A stretch of 64,000 nt of DNA from Brienomyrus brachyistius (taxonomy: Eukaryota > Chordata > Actinopteri > Osteoglossiformes > Mormyridae): assembly GCF_023856365.1 (NCBI RefSeq), contig NC_064554.1:11818801-11882800 (forward strand), in the 5' to 3' direction. Shown here piece by piece: positions 11,845 through 24,840 of this stretch. Position 1 is the stretch's first letter, and each line of letters begins with the position of its first letter. The notes beneath the pieces are model-generated. The model did no database searches and had not been told where the DNA came from. It was given only the letters and a program-made list of their open reading frames with translations. Position numbers and translations under genes: made by a program.

Positions 11845-14642
11845 ACTTAGGGGAAGACTGTAATGTCCTTAAGCGAACAAGACAGTGACTGAGTCTACTC
11901 GTGCTGAGCTAGCTGGGAGTGCCAGGAGAATTGTGACTGACAGGACGACGATAGGGAGGTAATCCGCTTACGCGGATTGGGAGAGAAGCTTTCGCTGTGT
12001 TAGAGCAGACCTGGCAAGCTGGGAACACTGCAGCGAGGGACACAGCTCCCTACAGAGGCAGAGGTGTGAGGAACCGTACATGCTAAACCAAGCATAGCTC
12101 CCTTTTACACTGGAGCCAGCTCTAGAAATATTTTCCTAAATTGTGCCATGGTATATTCCCAGTACTCAGTGCACACAAGATCTTCAGCAACACATGACTC
12201 CATTTCCAAAAAATAAAAATGACCCGGACTGAAATTTTGAGGTTGTAAGGTGACTGTATGAGATCTTACCAGAGACACTCCAATGAAATCCAACGGAAAG
12301 CTGAACCAGTGAACATCTGATGGATACAAAAAAACAACAAGGAAGGTAAGTGACCAGACTCAGGAAATTGGATAAGGGAAGGAGAAATAGTTGCATTTGG
12401 GTGTTTATTACTAAATTGTGGCCAATTTAATGAATTTGCTGCTTCCAGTCCATAACATCCTTGCCAGGATGGAAAATGAATAAACATGTCCAGCAAATAC
12501 AATCCCCCAAATCCACCATGGAACCGAAAGAGGATCAGGTTGCCTCCTCAACCCCCAATGGCCACCCCCCCCCCCCCCATTCATTATTAGACATATGCAG
12601 GTGAGAGCAGTTCTTGAAGTCAGAGCACGACTAATTCCTCTCTCTGTTACTCTGCAGCACTGAATTTAAGACGGAACAACAACACTCTGTAAAGGTGCAG
12701 TTTGGAAGGACGTGGGTATGAGAGAATTTACACCTGAAAACAATAAATAAATAAATTTGTCGCATGTCCCTGTCATGAGAGGGGCTGTTGAAACAGTTGT
12801 ATTCTTATCGCCTCTCTCACATGTTAAGTGATGGTATCAGTATAAAAAGAACGAGTGACAACAGCCAGCTGATAAACATGTGGCATGGATCTCAAATCCC
12901 GGATAATTATAGCCTCCACTGACGGTGGTCATGCGGGGTGCAGCAGGACAGAGGGTCGGTAAAACGCTGTTCTCTCTGCTTTTGTCTGAACTGAAAGCAC
13001 GTGAAAATAGGCGGGGAGGCAATTTTTCATTGTGCCGGGATTGTGATGGGCAATCAGTGGCTTTCGAGCTGGCTTGTAAACGCCACAAGCTCCGTGTGGG
13101 GAAAAAAGCCCTACAACGGTAATCTCAACAACAGGCAGGCACACGAAGCGAAAGGGGGGAAACATTAGAGCTGCCATTCACATTCAGATCAGGCTGAGAG
13201 CCGCTTTGCGCCCGGCGAGCTCTGCGCTTTCACGGGAGCTGAACAGCTGAGGACGCGCTTTTCTACGTGACGAAAAAACCGGAGACAACATATCGCTCGT
13301 GGTTGCTCTAGTCCATGGAAGAAAGTAAAGGGGGCTGCATTCATTGTGCACTTCCTATTTGGATTATTATTTCCATTATAATCCGCACGGGGGAGGGGGC
13401 CGACCAGCGAGTTTGAATCAAGGCGCCTTGAACCCCCCCCCCACTCCAGACAATAGATTAGGCAGAGGAGCTGTCCAGTTAGCGGTCAGCCTCACCAGAA
13501 GCTGGGGAGCGGGTAGCATTGACAGCCGCCCCCGGGAAGCTATTTTTGGGGACGGGGGAGGAGGCGACACCAAGGAAGACGGGCAAAAGAAAGCAAGAGG
13601 ATCGCAGTCGCATCCGGACGGCTGATGTGTTTTCAGCGTCTCCACAAAGGAATTAAAAATTTCTGTTTCGTGCAACATTAACACGCACATTTAATGTTGG
13701 TCGTGCGCGTTCTGGTCAACCGCAACTCAGGAACTGACCGGAAAGAAAACTCGGTAATTTACAAACGGTATGACTCTGGTGCAATCTGTTTTAATATATC
13801 TACACAGATTTATATTTGATCAGCTAAGAAGGGGATTTTTTTTTCGGACGGAGAGCCTAACAAAGGATTTCCAAAGAAGGCAAGGCGAACAATAGCTCTC
13901 ATCGCCCTTAGTAAAGTCCTCTTTCCTGCTCACCAAAGCGTACACGGGTGCGCGTCCGGAGCCGGCTGCAGTGGAGCCCCGGGCAGCGGTCAGACCCCGT
14001 CATTTGCTCAGTGCTGCAATTTGCGTTGGGAAATTTCCTGGAAGCGCGTATGGAAACAGCGACTCAAGCAGGAGCTTCTAAATCCGAAATGTGACTTTAT
14101 CCATTTTCCCCCAGAACCACGCGACAGGTGTATTTTTTGCGATCAAGAAACTGTTTACATCTCAAGGTACGCAGATACTTACATAAAGTTGCATGCGTGG
14201 ATTCTAAACGCCAGTTACATGTCTGTATTTACGTAAGTAGCGACGGTCAGCGCTTTGCATTTTATGGCTTATGTGATTTATCTAAACCAGAGAGCTTCTT
14301 CTCGGATTTGCCGTCACGAAATCTGCGGATATTATGATTGTCATGATGACTGACAGACGGACAGGGATCGTGCAAATACTGCACCAAAATGCAGCTTTTG
14401 CTTTGGCAGGCTGGGCTGCACGCTGTATTCTGCATGTCGTTTCGGGGAGGTTTGAGCCAGAAGTATGTTTACATGTAGCGTGGCCCCGACCTTTGCTTTC
14501 CATTGACGAAAGCAAATATCACCGTTGACAGCTGTTAGCTTTTTTAAGTATACCAACAATAATTACAACTACTAAACAATTGTTATCGTATACAGAGCTA
14601 AGAGAATATTTAGATTTATTGGTTTTATTATATAAAACGATC
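11845..14642. other. Intergenic; possible 5' non-coding exon or promoter zone of gprc5b (13.0-14.3 kb)
   Basis: No coding exon is supported. From about 13000 to 14300 the sequence becomes locally richer in CpG and lacks recognised repeats, unlike its neighbours. gprc5b needs an upstream 5' UTR exon, because its start codon lies 2 bases after a splice acceptor, so this zone is a reasonable place for it. That is inference only: no TATA box or clear first-exon donor could be fixed. The remainder contains a poly-C run near 12567 and chance frames. Confidence 0.3.
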
Positions 14643-15335
14643 ACAGGTGCTTTCGTGTCGTGCTTTAAGGGCTTTTGACGGAGACGGACATTGGCGAGGT
14701 AATCCCCCCCCCCCCCCCTGAAATGCGTGCTTCATTTATCTGCAGCTTATTTAACAAAAGTGCTCCTTAACAATGGCGTTGGCCAGCATAAACACGGAGG
14801 CTTGGGCCCCCCTGCCATAATTCCCCGACGTCAGCTTTGTTTTTGAATGACAGACTAATATTAGATTTTCGTAAACGATCATTTAGAAGTCGGAATTAAA
14901 ATAAGATTTTCAGTTGGACGACAACAAAACAAAAATTTACTTGTAATCTTTACAGTCGCCTGGCCTTAACTGATTTTTAGATGATCTGTAATGCCCTTTC
15001 TGTCTATTATTTTATCTTTTATGTACAACAACATTTGGTACACAAAAAAAGGAATCCTTTAGCCCTCAATAATTTCCATTTCTTCGATAACCACCTAGTG
15101 TATTAATTGTGCTGAATTTAGACTAAAAACACAGTGTTTTTTTTACATTGAGGAATCCTGTCTTGTTTTTCTCTAGACACTCAATGGCAGCAGCATGCGT
15201 GTTCAGTCTCACACGCATGTGGCAGCACACGCATGTCCAGCAGTGTGTCTAATGAAGTTCTAGGCCCGCAGACATCTTGTATTCCATTTCCATCGAACGC
15301 ATATCACCGGTGGTGACTACTACCAAATGTAAATG
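14643..15335. repeat. Non-coding module, copy A (blocks P-Q-R)
   Basis: About 690 bp that recurs, in whole or part, at 29783-30000, 30640-31530 and 35085-35345. Block P (14643-14905) contains GACGGACATTGGCGAGGTAA, a poly-C run and CCCCGACGTCAGC. Block Q (about 14930-15135) contains TTTAGCCCTCAATAATTTCC and TATTAATTGTGCTGAATTTA. Block R (about 15140-15335) contains CACTCAATGGCAGCAGCATG and a pair of ACACGCATGT strings. No frame is open across it. It is either a transposon family or a duplicated regulatory block. Confidence 0.85.
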
Positions 15336-16487
15336 TCAACATGCTGTGTGGGCTTGTGGTGCACAGTAAGGACTACAGAAAGTGGGACTCAACACATAAG
15401 CTGCATCTTGGGGTGAACCCCCCCGAGCCGCATCCAGCCATGTTGAGAGGTTAAACGCCCAAGCTGTTAATTGTCAAGTCAATTAGCATATGGTCACACT
15501 GCAAGCCAAGGCATATGGTAATGAGTCCTAATTATCCGATGTAAGTATGTCTGCGTTCCCTTGTCGAAAACTGAATTGTTCATTTTTAGCTTGGGAAATG
15601 GCTCGTTTGGGGTTTTCCCCTCACTTCCATCCCTGCAAATCGGCCAGTGGCTGTAGGCAAGCACAGACGCATGCTGCCTGTCAGTCAAAGAGAGCCGCGG
15701 GGAGGGGGACGGGGGGGGCTGCGTGTCCAGGCCGTTCCTCCCTTCTCCTACACTGCTCGGTGCCATGAATATATATCTGGGTGAAGGATTTTGGGAGGGA
15801 GGCATTTTCAGGGTATGCGTGGTACCCGTCCAGCTGCAGTGAGAGCAGTGAGATAGGTGATGGTCGTGTAACAGGGAGCCATCAAAATAGGGTGGGCTCA
15901 AATTTTCTGATGGGGGGGAGGTGTTTTTCCTCTCCCAGTACCCACAGCAAACCCACACCCACGAAAGAACAGATGCTGGAGTCGATCCAGTGACTTGTGT
16001 AAGTCACATGGTATTGTGCGTGTCATGTAAGACAGTCGTGGTTAGTAATGTATACGGTGCGATGTATACGATGGCCAGCTGTTTGCAGTGCGTGTCTTCT
16101 GGGCTCGGTACTCATGGCCACTGGGTCAGGGATGCGTGCTCGTCACTGCAGAAAGCACCCTCCTCTGAACAGCCAATCGTGTTGCTGCTACCCAGCACTG
16201 AAAAACGCAGATGGATTTGAGCAGTTAGGTTACCATTCAGCTAAGTGTTAGAATGGGCAAGACACCTGATCTGAAGGACTTGGAACATGGTGTGGTTGTC
16301 GTGCTGGTTATAGCATCTCAGAAACAGCCACCTTCCTGGGATTCTCACACACTACAGTGTCAAGAGTTTGCTGAGGATGGTGTGATGAACCAAAACATCT
16401 AGTTAGGGGCTGATCCCACAAGTGCAAAAGCAACAGCTCAACAGCGGTGTACAGAATGGCTTCTGTGAATGCACAACTCATATACCT
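15336..16487. other. Intergenic with a compact A/T-homeodomain-like patch at 15440-15560
   Basis: No gene. The patch at about 15440-15560 has clustered TAAT cores (TCAATTAGCATATGG, CATATGGTAATGAG, CCTAATTATCC) in non-repetitive sequence and looks like a conserved regulatory element, although conservation cannot be seen from one sequence. The rest shows only chance frames. Confidence 0.35.
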
Positions 16488-16918
16488 TTGATGTAACGCT
16501 GTAGCATCTCTGTACGTAACTGTACACTGTATCAGTGTACAACGCTGTGCAGTCTATATGTAGCTGTGCACTTTATCGTTGTATAACGCTGTGCTGTCTC
16601 TATGTAGCTGTACACTGTATCAGTGCGTAATGCTGTGCTGTCTCTATGTAGCTGTACACTGTATCAGTGTACAACGCTGTGCGGTCTATATGTAGTTGTA
16701 CGCTGTATCAGTACATAATGCTGTGCTGTCTCTATGTAGCTGTACACTGTATCAATGCGTAATGCTGTACTGTCTATGTTGCTGTACACTGTATCAGTGT
16801 GTAATGCTATGCTGTGTCTATGTTGCTGTACACTGTATCAGTGCATAATGCTGTGCTGTGTCTATGTAGCTTTACACTGTATCAGTGCGTAATGCTGTGT
16901 CTATGTAGCTGTATACTG
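16488..16918. repeat. Minisatellite of about 44-47 bp
   Basis: Nine or so imperfect copies of a unit containing CTATGTAGCTGTACACTG, TATCAGTG and TAATGCTGTGCTGT. Copies differ by small indels and substitutions. Noncoding. Confidence 0.9.
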
Positions 16919-18866
16919 TGGAGTAAAGTTGTTGTAAATACTTACGAATTAAGCTTGATTTTAAAAAGCATCGATTAAAATTTGCCTTCTCAAATACTCA
17001 GCAATATGGCAGGAGGAGAATGGAGCGTAGCATATGAGGGTTCGGAGAAAAAGTCTCAATAGTGTGGGAGTGTCACATTAAAAGGGAATGAAAATGCATT
17101 CATTGCAGAACTTAAATACCATGTAAATCGGCACGATTGCAACGCAACAACATCTAATATGAAGACACCTATGGACTGACACCCCCAGTAATCCCACGTT
17201 AGCAGGGGCTTATGTCCTGTTCCATTGAGCTTGGAAGTTGCAAATTCCGAGTTCCTAGTTGGAAATTTCAGACGGAACGCCCCATGAAGTCGGAATACAG
17301 ACAAACCTCTGCAACTCCGACCTCAGAATTTAAGATGGCTGCCCCCATCATCAACAGAAGTGAAAGCTGTAGTTATATACTGTTTATTGGCACATACATC
17401 TTATTTGTGGCTCATTAAATCAGTCGTACACAAAGTACTGTCCAGCTGCTATCTGTGGACATGTTGCTACAGTGTTTGTATGCGTAAAATCCTGCACAAT
17501 GCGTTGTTATGAACTGGTATCGCTAACAATGAACCTGGCTAGAACTGAAGCTTGTTTCAGAAAGCAGGATTTCTTGCTTAGCAGGATAACTAGTCAGATT
17601 TAAGGTAGTCTGGGCTAAATGTAAGTGAATGAAAATAAAGGCCATTTAAGTTGGGGTACCTTAAATCTGACAAGTCAATTGGGTAAGCAACAGATTCTGC
17701 TTATTAATGGTTTAAATGGTATAAATGGTTTTTCGGCGTGTTACACAGGAACGTATTTGAGTCGCAGATAAAGGAAACATCCGGCAGATGAGCAGAACTT
17801 ATGCAAGTAATTATTTAATTGTATAATAGCAGAAAGTATTTAAATTAGAAACCAAAATCTAATGATTTCCCAGACTCTTAGCGCATTCCCATCCAGGCAG
17901 TCTGACACCCCCACAGGTTAGCCATAGATAAGCCATGTGCCCTTTTAGCCTCTTGAAGTTGACACAAATTAAAAAGGCAGAAAGTGCTACCAATAAATCA
18001 CTTGCTTTTTGCTCAATATCGTCCCTGTGGAATCTTGAAAATGTCCATCCAGTAGAAGGTGAGTGTCTTTTGGCGACTGGTTCCTGCGTGCTTTTCTCCT
18101 CCTCGGTCATCTTGTTAAACTTCTCATAAACTCGCCAGACTGTCTGTGACTGACTCCAACGGCAAGGACAGAAATCATTATGACTGGCTTGGAGAGCCCA
18201 AGCGGAGCCCACGCAAAAGCAGTGGCGGTAAACTTTAAACTGATTTTCTTTAACACGTACTGGATAATCTTGAAAAGTTCACTACAGTTCTTGTCATCTG
18301 AAAATTGCATGTGCATTACTGTCGTGAGCCCCACGTAGTACTGAGTGAAGAGGAGAGCCTGAATTGACCATATAGGTGAATCAGTGAGTGTACAACCTTC
18401 TGTTTGCATCCCCTCCAGGATTGATTCCTGCCTCAAGGCAGTTGCTATATATATGTAACAGGTGGGCGATCGATATGGTCAAAATGTCTATGATATTGAT
18501 CATGATTTTTTGTTTTGAACCAATTCTTCCTCATCAGCCTTGCTGCACACTCTTTATTCAACAGCGCAGCTGATCAGTTTACAGACTGTGTGCAGTTTAC
18601 TATGTGACATGAGTGCGATATCTGCTACGTTCCTATATAACGTAAACTGTGGTTTAAGTGAGTCGACTGCTTAGAAAAAATCAGTTAAGGTTTTAGTTTA
18701 AGTGAGATATACAGAAAGAGAAATTGCTTCGTTTCACATCGGTTGATTTGTTGTAGTATTCACATCGGTTGATTGTTGTAGTATCGTTGTAGACTTCAGG
18801 TGACGGTTGTCGGTATGTCCTGCCGTTATAATAATAGTGTTAAGTAGTGCATTTGTAACCTAGCTG
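16919..18866. other. Intergenic, no gene recognised
   Basis: About 17550-17700 contains a hairpin-like fish repeat: GTCAGATTTAAGGTA near 17594 is the reverse complement of TACCTTAAATCTGAC near 17659, next to the phrase GTTTCAGAAAGCAGGATTTC. Near 18724-18790 an ATCGGTTGAT/TTGTTGTAG phrase is duplicated. Minus-strand frames at 17859-18212 and 18107-18436 have no family I recognise and no splice context. Confidence 0.45.
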
Positions 18867-19243
18867 GCATTTATTGAGAAGTCACCCTAGCTGCAGCCAG
18901 GTTACCCCCTAAGCGACTGTATGTCAGGCAGGACACTTGGAGCTTGGACAGGATTTGTAAACTGCCATTTCAATCAATAGGACTGAATTTTTACTTACTC
19001 ACTGAGTTCTTGCTGATTGGTCAGTCGCCTAGAATCATGCGTGTGTCACTAATGTTAGTGTGAAACAGCTGTATGAGTCTTTCAGTCAAGGAAACAAACC
19101 CGTTAAAGCACAAGAAGAACTGAAGTATTTAGTCAAGCACCGGAGCCTCTCGGTTTTAAAGAAGTTTATTAAACCTGAAGTAGCCTTGCTGACATGATTA
19201 GGGGGTAACCCTAGGCGAAGGTGAGTTTTCAATAAATGCACTG
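18867..19243. repeat. Inverted-repeat element of about 375 bp
   Basis: The left end (GCATTTATTGAGAAGTCACC ... GGTTACCCCCTAA) is an imperfect inverted copy of the right end (TTAGGGGGTAACCC ... TTTTCAATAAATGC), about 45 bp each. This is typical of a non-autonomous DNA transposon. It lies directly beside the long inverted-repeat element that follows. Confidence 0.65.
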
Positions 19244-19300
19244 TAACAGTGTAAATGTGTGTGCAGTGTCACAACGGCCCGGGCGAGGCATCCCCAGCAG

Positions 19301-20409
19301 GCATTACGGTGGCCGAGAAAACCCAGTTAAATTCAAAATAAAGAAACGCACGTCTCATAGAAAAACGCGCTGCAAAGCAACAAAGCATATTATTCAAGTT
19401 CACAAGGAACCTGCAAATTCATAGATGCTACGCAAATTCAGAAAACACTTACAGCAAAACGACAACACATGCGAACCACGTCTTACACAAGCGCCTCACG
19501 TTCACAGATGCGCCGCAAATATAGAAAACCGCAACCTCGGAAACGTGCTGCAAATAGTCACAACGCAACGGAAGTCTTTCCGGGGGGTGCTTTTCCGGAT
19601 GGGCACATGCCCGTAATAAATGTTTTTAACATAAACATTTAAACTTTGCTATTAATCTGGCACACTGCATGGTTTTAAGTTACCGTAAACAATCAGTGGC
19701 AGCTGTATTTTTGATTATCCTGTGTTTCTCTCTGTGCGATTATAGGCTATAGTACAGCAGTTATCAATCACATTAATCCTACCATTTACCACACAGCTTC
19801 TTGGTTATTGTTGTGGCAATCTGTTCAAATAAAAGATACAATGGAAACCGCATACAGTGATCACGTCTGCCCGGGTGAAATTGACTATAAGTGGATGATC
19901 ATTATAACAGATTTTTTTTTCTTCCTTATGTCTCAGGTAGATTACCATCTAACTGACATGTATATTTCTTACATGAATATAAGGTAATAAAACGGACAGC
20001 GTCACTATTGACATAATTTTGATTTCAAACTACAACACAACCGTGTCAAACGCTCTTGAAATTACAGCAATGGCTGTAATCGAACGGCTCTATTGAAAAG
20101 TACGCCCGGACAGAGTGTCCTCCGGAAACACTTCTGTTGTGTTGTGACTATTTGCAGCGCGTTTTCGAAGTTGTGGTTGTTTTCTGTATTTGCAGTGCGT
20201 CTGTGAATGTGCCCCGCTTTTGCAAAATGTGGTTCGCCTGTGTTGTCATTTTGACGTTTTCTGAATTTGTGTAGCGTCTATGAATTTGCAATGTGTTTGC
20301 AAATGCGTTGTGAACTTGAATAATATCCTTTGTTGCTTTACAGTGTGTTTTTCCATTAGACGCGTTTTTTATTTTGAATTTCACTGGGCTTTCTCGACCC
20401 CCGTAAGGC
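19301..20409. mobile_element. 1.1-kb element with about 310-bp terminal inverted repeats (foldback or Mutator-like)
   Basis: The left arm (19301 to about 19610) is an inverted copy of the right arm (about 20100-20409), roughly 85% alike by eye. Landmarks are GTGGCCGAGAAAACCCAG against GGGTCGAGAAAGCCCAG at the outer ends, and CAAATAGTCACAAC with GGAAGTCTTTCCGG against AGAAGTGTTTCCGG at the inner ends. Each arm carries internal GCAAATTCA/AGAAAAC sub-repeats. The unique core of about 490 bp encodes nothing recognisable, so it is non-autonomous. Target-site duplication was not resolved. Confidence 0.8.
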
Positions 20410-21004
20410 AAAGAGTTCAGATAAGTACAGCTGGTATAAAGGGAGAGAGGAAAAAAAAGAGAGGAGAGTTGGGGGGAGCACATAATAAGGATGAAGAGTC
20501 ATGGCGGGAGGGGGGTGTGTGAGCAGAAGAGGTTCTTAGCACACTCCTTTGCTTGGGGGTGGGGTGGTGGCTATTGGAGACCCACAGAGTGGATGGGGGG
20601 GAGAGAGAGACAAACAAGATGTTTAAATATGAATGCAAAGGAGACAGAAAGGGGCCTGGGAGAAAGTCTCCGGGAATGTGGTGTCCCCCTGCTCTGGGGT
20701 GAGTGAGGAGGCAGGATAAAACAGAGCCCCCTTAGTCCACCCACCCCCATTCAGCCACGGGAGGGGAGGGGGGGCTCCATCACAATGCAGCCAAACCCTC
20801 ATTCCCAATTAATAACCAGCAATGTCGGGATGCATTGCACCAAAACAGTAGCATCGTACAAGGGTTTCCTGAAATGCCATTAACCACCATCACAAACACA
20901 AATGAATGCATTTTTGTCTGCATTATTACACCGCCCTGCTCCTGCAGCACATTAATGAGTGCTGGAGCAGACAGGTGGGTAGACGGCTCTTGGCAAGAGC
21001 TTTC
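20410..21004. other. Intergenic, purine-rich on the plus strand
   Basis: The stretch at 20440-20610 is G/A-rich. No exon or repeat family was recognised. Confidence 0.4.
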
Positions 21005-21530
21005 CTGCCTTTGTGAATGTGAAAAGCACAGCACGCATGAAGAGGACAGCAGACACGAAAGGCAGAGCGCATGTGAAAAACACAGCGGGCACAGCATGCA
21101 TAATGCACAGCATGCGTGAAACCTACAGAGTGTGCAAAACACGCAGCATGGGCAAAACCACAGTGTGCAAAACACTGCGCACCACAGCATGCCCAAAAAA
21201 GCGTAGTACACATGAAAAGCAGTGTGTGTGCAAAGCATGAGGCAGCACATAAAATGCACCACGCACACAAAACACATAGCACATTTGAAAAGAATTGTGT
21301 GTGAAAAGCACAGAACATGCAAAAAAGCACCACACATGAGAAGAGCGTGGACCGTGCAAAATGCACAGCACACATGAAAAGCACAGCATGCACGAAAGGA
21401 ACAGTGCAGACAAAAAGCACAGCGTGAGAGAAAGGCATGCGAACATGCAAAAATAAAAACAAACCATGCAAAACGCACAGCATGTGCAAAATGCACAAGG
21501 TGTGCAAAAAGCACAGCACTTGTAAATGCA
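21005..21530. repeat. Degenerate short tandem repeat around AAAGCACAGCATG
   Basis: Dozens of diverged copies of a 12-18-bp motif of the kind CAAAAAGCACAGCATGTG. On the minus strand this gives long open frames (up to 253 codons) that are unusually rich in Cys, Phe, His and Ala. The composition follows the repeat and is not a protein signal. Confidence 0.8.
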
Positions 21531-22024
21531 TCACTTTCCAAGCATGCTCGCTACATTAGTACATAGTTCACACTGAAGTGTGAAATGCACAACTAAAATT
21601 CACCGTACTGCCCACAGCATACTCCCTGTATGAGGGTGACCTGGCAGCCCTCTCCTCTCCCAAATCCCCCATTTTCCTCCATTCCTCCCCCAGCCTTTTG
21701 TCCCACACCCCCACTCTTGTAAAAAGTCTGCCACCATTAAGCAGAGAGCATTCCGCTCCTCCAGGCTGCGCCTACCTCATCTCCGCCCAGCTCCTCGCTG
21801 AAAGCTGTTTGCTCTTTGAAAGTGCTCTCCACGTCACATGTAGGTGTTACTGTTTGCCAAACCGGTATTGTGCAATTTCCCAGATGGAAACTGGCAGGTC
21901 GAAACAGCCTTTCATATATAGAAACTCCAAAGTAATCTAAGCATTTGAATAATATTTGAAACAGCGGTATTAAATGCAATATCAATATTCTTGTTGCATC
22001 AATACATTAAAGCTTAATTACTTG

Positions 22025-22220
22025 CTACCTCCATTCATCCATCTTCCAAATGCTTATCCTGAGCAGGATTGTGTGCTAGTCCGGACCAGGCAGGGCACGA
22101 AGCAGTGGGCTACTCTGGACAGATATTCAGGGACAAATACTCACAAACATACACAGTCATGTACTATGAGCAATTTATAGTTGTTAATTAGTGTAACTGC
22201 ATGTCTCTGGGAGGAAGCCA
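22025..22220 (-). repeat. Degenerate SINE body fragment
   Basis: It carries the teleost repeat signature seen more completely at 43390 and 63385: CCATCTTCCAAATGCTTATCC at the left and GGGAGGAAGCCAGAGTGGG at the right. The tRNA-like head is missing. Confidence 0.6.
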
Positions 22221-23252
22221 GAGTGGGAAAAAACTGAAGGCTGTAAATTGTTTAAAAATTGTTAATGAGATCATTGCTTTATTATCTATATGGATGTATC
22301 TCATAATATCAATGCTGGCTGCTCCCAGGAGATTTAGATGCCCCCAGCGCTGACGGTCATTTGGAGTAGAGCCATCACTCTGGCAAGCTTCCATTCTTGA
22401 CTCTCCTCTTGACCTCTGGAATTCTGGGACACCAGGAGCTCCCTGCAGAGCATCACCTGAAATACTACATATTTCATAATCGTAACTAAGCCCCTGTAGT
22501 ATACAATGGGCAGCAGTAAACTACAACTCCTGGATTGGGGGCATTGGCCAGCTCTACGTACTTCTGGGTTGGGGGGCGGCAGCCAGTCCTACATACTGCT
22601 GGGGCGGGGGCAAGGTCTCAGCTAGGGCTTCATTGAGACCTTGGGGCCACAGGCTAATAGAGTGAGTTGTGTTTTCACACAACACCCCCCCCCCAATAAT
22701 TTTGAGCTCCTAGTGTGTACAAAGCAGCCGTTATAAGGACTTTAAGACTCTTTGCTGACTGCCCTTGGTGATGCCGTATCATTCCTTGATTATTCCTTCT
22801 CTTGCTACTCTGTCCTTAGATGCTCTAATCGCCTCATTAAAGATTTACAGGGAAAGGATGTGTTTGCCCATGTCCAGGACACTGTGTACCAACGAATACG
22901 CCACTTTGCCTCTACCAAATCTGACTGGCTGCTTTATTTCTCCAAAACGTTAAACAGACTACTGAGCATCTTCTACATTCCTGACTAAGCCGAGGTTTTA
23001 TCTTTGTTTCAGTTGCTTTGGTGTATCATGCCCATGTAGCGAGCTTATTATCTTTGTACAGTGGTGCGTTCTGCTTTTTAAGAAGGTGCCCACAATCTCA
23101 CTCACTCCTCAGACATTGGGTCGGTCTGCTTGTGACCTGAGATGCGTCCTGCACAACTGTACAGTTTTTCATGGGACTAAAGCCTCTTCCACCCAAAAAT
23201 TGATTCTATTCTCTCTCTCTCCCCCCTCTCCTTTCCTCTCTCTCCGCCAGTG
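22221..23252 (+). other. Upstream intron of gprc5b with a strong acceptor
   Basis: No coding exon was found. The segment ends in a long pyrimidine tract (about 23205-23248) and CAG at 23248-23250, a strong 3' splice site just before the gprc5b start codon. An open frame at 22752-22988 is not recognised. Confidence 0.5.
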
Positions 23253-24809
23253 ATGGCATCCCCTTCCATGATCTTCGGTCTCCTCCTCCTCTCCCTTGTG
23301 GGCGGTGGCTTTTCAGAAGATGAGGCTTCCCCTCGTGGCTGCGGCTCCTTCCTGAAGAGGCCCCTCACCGCGCTGTGCGACCTGGACGCGGTGTGGGGCG
23401 TGGCGGTGGAGGCGGCGGCTGGCGGCGCAGCCCTGGCCTCACTCATCCTGGCGCTGGTGCTGCTTTGCCGGCTGCGGCGAATCACCGAAGCTGAGAAGCG
23501 CAGTGGGGTGGCGGCACTGCTCCTGCTGCTCGGCGCCATCGTCGGCCTCTGTGCCCTCAGCTTCGCGTACCTCATCGAGCGAGATGAGCGTCTCTGTATC
23601 ATCCGGCGCGCCCTCTGGGGGGCGCTGTTCGCCACGTGCTTTGCCTGCCTGGTGACCCAGGGTGTGCGGCTGCGCCGGTTGGTGCGCGGCGCCCGCGGTC
23701 CCAGCGGCTGTGCCCTGGCAGGGCTGGCAGTGGGCTTGGCCACGGTGCAGGGTATCATCGCCGCTGAGTGGATCCTGTTGACGGTAGTGCGTCAGGGCCA
23801 GCCAGCCTGTCAGTATCAGCCGCTGGACTTCGCCTTGGCCTGCACCTATGTGCTGGTCCTGCTCGTCACATCTCTGGTGGTTGCGGCCTGCGGCCTGTGC
23901 GGGGAGCAGTCACAGTGGAAATGCAACGTTGCATGGCTGCTCGCCACCTGCATCGCCTCCGTCCTGCTGTGGGCCGCCTGGCTGATCTTCTATCTGTACG
24001 GCAACGTGGCTCTCGGCCTGTCCTCCACCTGGGACGACCCGGCTCAGGCGGTGGTGTTGGTGGCGCAGGCCTGGCTGCTGCTGATGCTCCACGCCGCCCC
24101 CGAGGCCCATGCCTGCCTGCGTCCCGCCCCGCAACCTACGGGTCCCGATTACTTTGACACCTCGCAGGCCCCACCCCGCCTGAGGGAGGCCAGCTTCGAT
24201 GAGGACATTCCCCTGTCCCACCGGCAGTTTGGGGAGAACCAGGGCTTCTCATTTGAAGACAGTAACACAGGTACGATGCTTTCACTTTACCGCTGTGACC
24301 TCCTGTGTTAGTGTGTGTTTGAGAGGGAGCACGGCTCTCACTCTGTCCTGCCCACCCCCGCATGCAGCTCGTTCCGGAAGTCAGCGGAACGGCAACACAG
24401 GAACAAGGCCCAGCGCCCCCTTCCGCAGCAACGTCTACCAGCCCACTGAGATGACCATGATCCTAAACGGCGGGGCGGTGAGTGCAGCTCCTCATTCAGC
24501 AGCTCACACACACGCACAGGTTTGTAATTATATCTTTGTGGGGACTCTGCATTCATTTCTGTGGGGAAAACTCTAATATGAACATGACGACCTTAACCCC
24601 TACCCAGCTCTAACCTTAACCATAAGTAACCAAACAAAATACACGACTTTTGGCAATTTTACTTTTTTGATTAGATCCACAGATTTTTATAACATTGAGG
24701 TTATCCAGATGGGGACCTGAAGAAGTGTCCCCAAAAGTATGTTTCAGGTTTTACCGCACTTTGGGGACATTTTTGTCCCCAAAAGTGATCTGTGAAACCC
24801 CCCCCCCAC

Positions 24810-24840
<31 letters not shown>

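Noticed and set aside
17859..18436. Two overlapping minus-strand frames of 117 and 109 codons, considered as a gene or processed pseudogene
   Set aside because: No family recognised, no splice signals that join them, no poly-A tail. Left as unassigned.
20780..21541. A 253-codon minus-strand frame rich in Cys, Phe and His that looks membrane-like
   Set aside because: Composition is dictated by a degenerate GCACAGCATG tandem repeat; the parallel frame is open too and both look alike.
22752..22988. 78-codon frame just upstream of gprc5b
   Set aside because: It ends before the strong acceptor, is not in a splice-compatible position for gprc5b and matches no family I know.
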